DNA of 64,000 nucleotides from Lachnospiraceae bacterium MC2017 (GTDB lineage Bacteria; Bacillota; Clostridia; Lachnospirales; Lachnospiraceae): assembly GCA_000701625.1 (NCBI GenBank), contig JNJK01000027.1, positions 1 to 64,000 of the forward strand, read 5' to 3'. Positions 57,915 to 64,000 of this stretch are shown here, piece after piece (position 1 is the stretch's first letter; each line of letters starts with the position of its first letter). The translations under genes and the position numbers were made by a program. The notes under the pieces were generated by a model. It was given only the letters and a program-made list of their open reading frames with translations. It made no database searches and was not told where the DNA came from.

Positions 57915-59084
57915 TTATGTACTTTCCTCATTCTTTACGGCATGCCGCCGTTCTCTCTGCGGATTTTCTTCATAATATCGCCGCTTATCCTCATACATAC
58001 GCTGATCCACAAGCTTCATGATATCATCCATTGTATTCTTTTCCAGATTAAAAATACCATAACCCGCAGATACCGAAAGCCTGTATCCTTTTCCACTTCT
58101 ATTATTGTATTCTTCAATATTCTGATTAATAAGATTCTTGAAGGACTCCATGAATTCTTCCCTGTCTGCATAGAGAAGTATCACAAATTCATCACCGGCA
58201 TATCGGATCACAGTTCCATGAACCCACACTGTCTTGCGAAGGATAGCAGCCATCTCTATTAATGCCTGGTCTCCCTCTGAATGACCGAAAAGATCATTTA
58301 TACTCTTAAAATCATTCATATCCAGCATCATAAGACCAAAAGCCTGTTGCTGTTTCAGCTCGCCCTCTATCTTATCAAGATAAAATCTGTTCATAAGACC
58401 TGTAAGACGATCCTTAAATATATTCTCATTCTGAAGCGATATTATCATAGTAGTCATGCCTATCGCCAGCCCCGGCCATATCATCGTGATACCGACAAAC
58501 ATGATCTGTATCACAAGCCCGATCACGACCGGCAGGAAAAACTGCATAACCGGGAAAAATCTGAGTATGCTTCCTCTCGCTCTTCCTATCAGGTAAACGA
58601 CAATACCGTCAATGATATACATCGCCCCCACTGCGGGAAACAGCCAGAAAAGCGGACCACGACAATAGATATTATTTTCATTCACCCAGAAGATCAATGG
58701 ATAGATAAAGTTTATAAGGAGCGCTAAACAACCTACTGTTGACGAGACCATGACTAAGTTACGATGAAATTTGTCATCCGTTCCGCTTACATGCATCTTG
58801 ATCATGGCTATCCATGCCGGACCGATTATCAGATCCGCAATATACGACCAAAAATTACAAACATAGTTAAGCCACCAATAGATGCCTCCCTGCATACCAT
58901 TGACCGTATACGCAATCGGATCGATAACGCATGAGATCATAACTGTCAGGATCATTCTCAGCAGGACCCTGTCCTCACTGTTTTTCTTTTTCATCTTCCA
59001 GGCATTACCAAGATAGACACCTACCATCAGTAAAAAACCCATGAGATTAGAAATATATATTTCAACCAGATTTATCTCATACAT
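57915..59084 (-). CDS. Membrane diguanylate cyclase (7TM + GGDEF)
   Basis: The 389-residue protein has about six or seven TM helices in the first 205 residues (LMGFLLMVGVYLGNAW to GLAIGMTTMIISLQ) and a GGDEF domain (about 215-375) with the active-site variant RYAGDEFVILL, a functional AGDEF form. Preceding signatures DRLTGLMNRFYLDK and MMLDMNDFKSINDLFGHSEGD are intact. It makes c-di-GMP in response to an unknown membrane or outside signal. It starts 38 bp after the last nucleoside-transporter gene and is followed by a terminator, so it may be the last gene of that operon. Confidence 0.9.
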   Translation of the reverse strand: MYEINLVEIYISNLMGFLLMVGVYLGNAWKMKKKNSEDRVLLRMILTVMISCVIDPIAYTVNGMQGGIYWWLNYVCNFWSYIADLIIGPAWIAMIKMHVSGTDDKFHRNLVMVSSTVGCLALLINFIYPLIFWVNENNIYCRGPLFWLFPAVGAMYIIDGIVVYLIGRARGSILRFFPVMQFFLPVVIGLVIQIMFVGITMIWPGLAIGMTTMIISLQNENIFKDRLTGLMNRFYLDKIEGELKQQQAFGLMMLDMNDFKSINDLFGHSEGDQALIEMAAILRKTVWVHGTVIRYAGDEFVILLYADREEFMESFKNLINQNIEEYNNRSGKGYRLSVSAGYGIFNLEKNTMDDIMKLVDQRMYEDKRRYYEENPQRERRHAVKNEEST

Positions 59085-59122
59085 AACGTCGCCTGTTCCC
59101 CTCTGCGAGTTCCTGTGAGTAA

Positions 59123-60061
59123 TTACCTGCGCCCTTTGTCATACGGAATTCCCTCTGCCTTAGGTGCTGCAGAATTCTTTGATGTAAACGCAAGTACCAG
59201 CAGAGAAATAACATATGGCAACATATTATAGACCGTTCCCGGGATATGAAGTGATGCCATCCAGTCAAAGCCGCTGTATACATTGGAAAGAGCTCTGAAA
59301 AATCCAAAAAGAAGAGCTGCCAAACCAATATTTACAGGTTTCCAGGCACCAAAGATCATAACTGCCAGAGCTAAAAAGCCGAATCCCGCAACACCTGTCT
59401 CAAATTTCCACTCAGAGACACCTGCCATGATATAAACGATACCGCCTATACCGCCAAGGATTCCGGATATAAGAACTCCGGCCCAACGATTGCGAAAAAC
59501 ATTTATTCCAACCGAATCAGCAGCCTGAGGATTCTCACCACAGGCTCTTAAATGAACTCCAAACTTTGTACGGTAAAGAACAACATAAGCAATTACAAGT
59601 GCTATTACCGCTACAAGCATGCACCAGTTAAATTCAAAATGGCCAAATCGTAAAATAAAAGCCTTTCTTCCTGCATTATACTTTATGATCGTAGACACAT
59701 TATCTGCATTCTCTGTAGAATTAACAGCTCGCGCGATTATTGAAGCAAGAGCTGTGGCAAGGATATTCAAAGCTGTTCCTACAAGTGTCTGATCTGCCTT
59801 TAAGTTAATACATGCTGTTCCCAGGAGAACCGTATACACAAGTCCGCAGACAGCTGAAACCAAAAGAACTGCAATGACAATAACCGGTGCAGGACTTCCA
59901 TTCATGTATTTAAGTGTCAGGGCACCTCCAAGGGCTCCCATGACCATCACACCCTCGAGTCCCAGATTTATCACACCTGAATGCTCGGAAAAACAGCCTC
60001 CGAGCGCAACCAATGTCAGAACTGCTGCAAAAATAAGCGTATATTGTATCAGAAGTACCAT
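59123..60061 (-). CDS. Nucleoside ABC transporter permease 2
   Basis: The 312-residue BPD_transp_2 permease has about eight to ten TM helices and the typical LGCFSEHSGVINLGLEGVMV-like opening (here GGCFSEHSGVINLGLEGVMV). The end region RWAGVLISGILGGIGGIVYI is also typical. It pairs with the upstream permease to form the channel of a BMP-type purine nucleoside importer (NupQ-like). Confidence 0.9.
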   Translation of the reverse strand: MVLLIQYTLIFAAVLTLVALGGCFSEHSGVINLGLEGVMVMGALGGALTLKYMNGSPAPVIVIAVLLVSAVCGLVYTVLLGTACINLKADQTLVGTALNILATALASIIARAVNSTENADNVSTIIKYNAGRKAFILRFGHFEFNWCMLVAVIALVIAYVVLYRTKFGVHLRACGENPQAADSVGINVFRNRWAGVLISGILGGIGGIVYIMAGVSEWKFETGVAGFGFLALAVMIFGAWKPVNIGLAALLFGFFRALSNVYSGFDWMASLHIPGTVYNMLPYVISLLVLAFTSKNSAAPKAEGIPYDKGRR

Positions 60062-61155
60062 TAATTCTTACCTCCCTTTGATGCCCTTTTAGTATTCATA
60101 AGATGCTTAAAGAAGAGGACAAATCCACAGAGATATATGATGATCGCTGTAATAAGATCTGCTATCTGGGACGGATAAATATTTGTGTCCAGATAAGCGC
60201 CTCCTGATGTTATGTGCTGAATAAAATATGACGCAAATATTGTTCCGATCGGATTCAGACCCCCGAGAAAAGTTGCCGCAATACCATTAAATCCCATTGC
60301 AGGAACTGCACTCTGAGTAGTCTGCCACTGCTCATATCCGGAAAGATAAAGAAAAGACGCTCCAACAGCAGCCAAGGCTCCCCCGATCATCAGAGACATA
60401 ATAACGTTACGTTTTTCATTCATTCCAGAATACTTTGCTGCATTTTTGTTAAATCCGGTCGCACAAAGCTCATAACCAAATTTTGTCTTTGTGAGCACGA
60501 CCCAGACTGCAATAGCTATGATCACAGAAAATGGAATAGCCAGCGTTACATATCTATTTATGAAAAGGCTCCTCATTCCAAGATCCGGTATAAGTGCATC
60601 TGTATTAACTGACTTTATCTGCGTTGTATACGGTGTAGCAGCCTCTGATACCGTTCCAAGCAGCATATTTGTTAAGTAAAGCGCTATCCAGTTAAGCATG
60701 ATACCGGAAATTACTTCATTAACATTACCATACGCCTTTAAGAGACCTACAAGTGATCCCCATATCATTCCCGCTGCCATAGCCATCAATATGCATACAT
60801 ACCACGGCATATGCCAGGCAAGTGCTCCGTATAGAGACGCCGCAGCACCGACAACATACTGTCCTGCAGCACCGATATTGAAAAGACCTGTCTTGTAGCA
60901 AAAATTAACGGATAATGCACACATAAGGAGCGGTGCCACCTTAACAAGCGTATTTCCGAGATACTTCATCTTTGCCGACGCTCTCGGATAATTTGCAAAA
61001 TTACGGATTATATCGAGCATAGCTTCTGTAGCTTCTGCCGGATTAATGATTGCAAGCACAATATATCCAATGAGAAGACCTGCGACAATGCATACCAACG
61101 CAGCAAATACAGACTGAAAGCCTTCATTTTTCAGCATACTTTTATTTTCTTTCAT
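60061..61155 (-). CDS. Nucleoside ABC transporter permease 1
   Basis: This 364-residue permease (NupP-like) shows many TM helices, the YKTGLFNIGAAGQYVVGAAA motif and GMNEKRNVIMSLMIGGALAA. It overlaps the ATPase gene by 4 nt and the second permease by 1 nt, which indicates tight co-translation. Confidence 0.9.
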   Translation of the reverse strand: MKENKSMLKNEGFQSVFAALVCIVAGLLIGYIVLAIINPAEATEAMLDIIRNFANYPRASAKMKYLGNTLVKVAPLLMCALSVNFCYKTGLFNIGAAGQYVVGAAASLYGALAWHMPWYVCILMAMAAGMIWGSLVGLLKAYGNVNEVISGIMLNWIALYLTNMLLGTVSEAATPYTTQIKSVNTDALIPDLGMRSLFINRYVTLAIPFSVIIAIAVWVVLTKTKFGYELCATGFNKNAAKYSGMNEKRNVIMSLMIGGALAAVGASFLYLSGYEQWQTTQSAVPAMGFNGIAATFLGGLNPIGTIFASYFIQHITSGGAYLDTNIYPSQIADLITAIIIYLCGFVLFFKHLMNTKRASKGGKN

Positions 61156-62696
61156 CTGTCTGCCTCCACTGTATTTCGTTTTGCTCCTGACATATACATA
61201 CCAAGTTCTTCATTATCTGTTTTCTTTGGATCAAATTCTCCAACAATTTCTCCCTCATACATAACAAGGATCCTGTCCGAAAGATTCATTACTTCCTCGA
61301 GTTCCAGTGATACCAGCAATACTGCCGCTCCTCTGTCCCTCTCTGCGACGAGCTGCTTATGGATATTTTCTATCGCGCCTACATCAAGACCTCTTGTGGG
61401 CTGTACTGCGACGAGCAGCTTCGGTCCACGGTCGATTTCTCTTGCGATGATCGCTTTCTGCTGATTACCGCCTGACATGCTCCGAACCGTTGTCTGAGCG
61501 CCTTCTCCACTCCGCACATCATATGTATTAATGAGTCTCTCCGCATATTCACGGATAACTTTCTTCTTCAGAAATCCTGCGCCTGAAACAAATTGCGGCT
61601 CAAAGTATCTCTGAAGGACCATGTTGTACTCCAAACTATAATCAAGTACGAGTCCATGCTTATGACGATCCTCAGGGATATGCGACATCTTTTCCGAACG
61701 CTTTCTCACTGATGCATGAGTTATATCCTCTCCACAAAGAGAAATCTTTCCGCCGGACACAGGAGACAGGCCTGTGAGACCATGTACCAGCTCTGTCTGC
61801 CCGTTTCCGTCAATTCCTGCGATACAGACGATCTCACCCGCACGAACCTTAAAGGAAACATTACGAACTTTTTCCCTGCCTTTTTTCTTTCCATGTACAG
61901 AAAGTCCCGATACATCCAGGATAACCTCTCCCGTATTTGATGGCTTCTTATCAACGCTGAGCTTTACATCATGTCCGCACATCATTCTGGAAAGTTCTTC
62001 CGGTGTTGTTTCATCGATATCAACTGTTCCGATATATTTACCACGACGGATCACAGAGCATCTGTCTGCGACTTCCATTATCTCATTAAGCTTATGCGAA
62101 ATAAAAAGAATAGATTTTCCTTCTGCTGCAAGATTCTTGAGTATCTTCATGAGTTCCTCAATTTCCTGCGGCGTGAGAACAGCAGTCGGCTCATCAAAGA
62201 TCAGTACATCACTATCACGATACAACATCTTTAATATTTCTGTTCTCTGCTGCATACCGACTGTTATATCAGAGATTTTTGCGTCAGGATCGATCATGAG
62301 ACCGTACCTGTCGGACAACTCCATGATCTTCTTTCTTGCTTCTTTCTGCTGCAGGAATCCATGCTTCGTTGTCTCTACACCCAGCACGATATTTTCCAGT
62401 ACGGTAAAACATTCCACGAGCTGAAAATGCTGATGAACCATGCCGATCCCCAGGCGATCTGCAGCATTCGGATCTGTAACCTGTACTTCTTTGCCATCCT
62501 TTTTGATGATTCCTTCATCCGGCTGATAAAGACCAAAAAGAATGCTCATCAAAGTTGATTTTCCTGCTCCATTTTCCCCGAGAAGCGCATGGATCTCACC
62601 TTTTTTAAGCTGCAGTGTGATATTGTCATTCGCTGTAATACCAGAAAACCTCTTGGTAATACCAAGCATTTCTATTGCATATGGTGTCTCACCCAT
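61152..62696 (-). CDS. Nucleoside ABC transporter ATPase (two ABC domains)
   Basis: The 514-residue protein carries two ABC modules. The first has Walker A GENGAGKSTLM, a signature VGMQQR and Walker B LIFDEP. The second has signature SGGNQQK and Walker B LLVAVQPTRGLDVGAI, with a degenerate Walker A (GIDGNGQTELV). That asymmetry is normal for the nucleoside/sugar importers (NupO, RbsA type). It energises uptake by the two following permeases. Confidence 0.92.
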   Translation of the reverse strand: MGETPYAIEMLGITKRFSGITANDNITLQLKKGEIHALLGENGAGKSTLMSILFGLYQPDEGIIKKDGKEVQVTDPNAADRLGIGMVHQHFQLVECFTVLENIVLGVETTKHGFLQQKEARKKIMELSDRYGLMIDPDAKISDITVGMQQRTEILKMLYRDSDVLIFDEPTAVLTPQEIEELMKILKNLAAEGKSILFISHKLNEIMEVADRCSVIRRGKYIGTVDIDETTPEELSRMMCGHDVKLSVDKKPSNTGEVILDVSGLSVHGKKKGREKVRNVSFKVRAGEIVCIAGIDGNGQTELVHGLTGLSPVSGGKISLCGEDITHASVRKRSEKMSHIPEDRHKHGLVLDYSLEYNMVLQRYFEPQFVSGAGFLKKKVIREYAERLINTYDVRSGEGAQTTVRSMSGGNQQKAIIAREIDRGPKLLVAVQPTRGLDVGAIENIHKQLVAERDRGAAVLLVSLELEEVMNLSDRILVMYEGEIVGEFDPKKTDNEELGMYMSGAKRNTVEADR

Positions 62697-62716
62697 TATG
62701 TCTATGTCCTCTCTTT

Positions 62717-63895
62717 TTACTTTAAATTTCCCTGATAATTTACGACTACATTTTTTGCAGGTGGTTCATCTGCAGAAACATCATTTGATATCTGGATCTT
62801 TCCATTCAGTATTTCTGAAACAAGTGTACGATAATCATCTTCTGTAAAACTTTCTGTCCACTGTGTTGATTCAAGCGGAAGCTGCACATAATTTTTTTCA
62901 GGATCTTCGGATACAAGTCCCAGGGTCTCGATCTTTCCGCCATATTCATCAAACCTGTTTTCATTAATAGCATCAAGCAGCGTATTGATCGTTGCAGAAA
63001 GCCCCTTCATTGCTGAAGTAACTGTCATACCTTCACCATATGTGCCATCGATAGTTGCTTTCTGATCAACATCTACTCCGATAACCTTTCCGCCAACTTT
63101 AGCTGCCGCCTCGGCAACAGATGTATAGATACTTCCGCCGCATGCAAAAACAACTTCTGTACCATTGTGATACCAGGTATCCATAGCCGCAGTGATATCA
63201 GCATCTCCGCTAAACTGATTTCCGTATGCGTAATTGACTTCTACATCAGTAATCCCCAGTTCAGCTGCCGCATCATCTGCCCCCTGTACAAAGCCGTAAC
63301 CGAAACGCATAACAGCAGGTACTGCCATACCTCCGAGATAACCTATCTTTTTGTGACCACTCTTAACCGCGTACTGACCGGCCATATATCCGTCAACTTC
63401 TTCTGCGTAGATCGCACAATAAACATTATCCGCGTGATAATAATCCTTTACATCCCAATTATCCGGATTATAGTCATACTTATCTCCCAAAGCATCCGAC
63501 AACAGATCTCCTGCAGAAAGATCGAGCACGATAAACTTAACATCATGATAAAGATCCGACTCTTCCACGACCATGCCCGCAAATGCATATCCAGGAGCAA
63601 CGATAACGTTGTAACCGTCTGCCACTGCCTTATCTACCATCGCAACACGATCAGCTGTGGAATCACCGGGAGAACGGTAATATGTAAATTTCTTTCCGTT
63701 TTCCGCAGCCCACTTCTTACACGCTTCATATGTTGTCTGATTAAAAGACATATCTGTTATATCCGCGTAATCAGCGATCATGGCAATCCTAATATCACCA
63801 TCATCCGATGTAGCATTTTCAGATCCTGTTGAAGCACAGGCTGTCAGACTGATCACCAGGAGCAATGTCAGAACTGTCGAAATAAGTTTTTTCAT
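62717..63895 (-). CDS. BMP-family nucleoside-binding lipoprotein
   Basis: The 392-residue protein has a lipoprotein signal peptide (LTLLLVISLTACAS) and the BMP/PnrA fold: IRIAMIADYADITDMSFNQT, VIVAPGYAF, KFIVLD, KIGYLGGMAVPAVMRFGYGF and GVDVDQKATIDG. It captures nucleosides (purines in known members) for the ABC importer that follows. ATG at 63895 is favoured by GGAGG five nt upstream; 63898 is also possible. Confidence 0.92.
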   Translation of the reverse strand: MKKLISTVLTLLLVISLTACASTGSENATSDDGDIRIAMIADYADITDMSFNQTTYEACKKWAAENGKKFTYYRSPGDSTADRVAMVDKAVADGYNVIVAPGYAFAGMVVEESDLYHDVKFIVLDLSAGDLLSDALGDKYDYNPDNWDVKDYYHADNVYCAIYAEEVDGYMAGQYAVKSGHKKIGYLGGMAVPAVMRFGYGFVQGADDAAAELGITDVEVNYAYGNQFSGDADITAAMDTWYHNGTEVVFACGGSIYTSVAEAAAKVGGKVIGVDVDQKATIDGTYGEGMTVTSAMKGLSATINTLLDAINENRFDEYGGKIETLGLVSEDPEKNYVQLPLESTQWTESFTEDDYRTLVSEILNGKIQISNDVSADEPPAKNVVVNYQGNLK

Positions 63896-63994
63896 CATTT
63901 CCTCCAAAAAAATTTATAAATGCCGATACTTTTATCAAAGTTGTGATACAATAGGAAACCCAAAACAATTCTAAAAAGAAACGAGGCTTTTACT

Positions 63995-64000
63995 ATGGCT
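63995..64000 (+). CDS. Start of a further gene, cut by window edge
   Basis: ATGGCT at the right edge is preceded by an AACGAGG-like ribosome-binding site. A TACAAT -10-like box lies about 45 bp upstream. Only two codons are visible, so the product is unknown. The 63896-63994 gap is the divergent promoter region for this gene and the nucleoside transporter. Confidence 0.4.

Noticed and set aside
63896-63994. Purine riboswitch upstream of the nucleoside transporter
   Set aside because: The gap is only 99 bp, and the conserved three-way-junction sequence is missing.

Overview
The window looks like a chromosomal segment of a hemicellulose-degrading, flagellated member of the Lachnospiraceae (Butyrivibrio/Pseudobutyrivibrio-like). 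The basis is moderate-to-low GC, clostridial Shine-Dalgarno sites, a CsrA-flagellin pair, YesM/YesN regulation beside a very large secreted GH43 enzyme, DUF1846 and FIST-GGDEF proteins, and a compact phospholipid operon. The genus is inference; there is no rRNA or tRNA in the window.

Region 1 (1-25 kb) is accessory. It opens with the N-terminus of a transposase cut by the window edge, then a Cys-rich protein with a possible PD-(D/E)XK core, and a WYL regulator followed by a beta-CASP-like metallo-beta-lactamase protein. Next come two small immunity-like genes and a four-gene operon of one membrane protein and three large lipoproteins that share nearly the same signal-peptide DNA. A ~289-bp direct repeat (the 5' end and upstream region of the WYL gene) flanks this ~7.3-kb block, and the second copy is a pseudogene. 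A vWA protein and a macro-domain/HTH protein, a possible PBECR4-type nuclease, and a 1542-residue DUF4011-helicase-nuclease-DUF3320 protein follow, which reads like a defence island. A disulfide-reductase-like flavoprotein has a perfect operator-like inverted repeat over its promoter. A ~198-bp imperfect palindrome separates it from flagellin. The flagellin-csrA pair is followed by a tyrosine recombinase bracketed by near-identical 23-bp inverted repeats, with a consensus promoter at the far inner edge. This layout is a Hin-like candidate for an invertible switch and is the most interesting signal in the window.

Region 2 (25-41.5 kb) holds an alarmone synthetase, an isochorismatase-fold hydrolase, a BspA-type repeat protein, an HD hydrolase, a secreted Ala/Thr-rich protein, and a carbohydrate locus: a two-GH43 secreted enzyme, a YesM kinase, a YesN regulator, and a solute-binding protein with no lipobox and no permease genes. 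A FIST-GGDEF cyclase follows.

Region 3 (41.6-51.1 kb) is metabolic: a PatB/MalY C-S lyase with a cystathionine synthase/lyase, a membrane-anchored glycosyltransferase fusion, DUF1846, MtnA, a DUF2798 membrane protein behind a ~110-nt leader, and a GH32 fructosidase.

Region 4 (51.2-57.8 kb) is one minus-strand operon: dgkA, a CarS-like CDP-lipid synthase, pssA, psd, a UbiA-like prenyltransferase, a PEP-synthase/rifampin-phosphotransferase-like protein, and a GNAT-like acyltransferase. It can make phosphatidylethanolamine and appears equipped to modify or make an additional lipid. Region 5 (57.9-64 kb) is a BMP-type nucleoside ABC transporter operon, probably ending in a membrane diguanylate cyclase.
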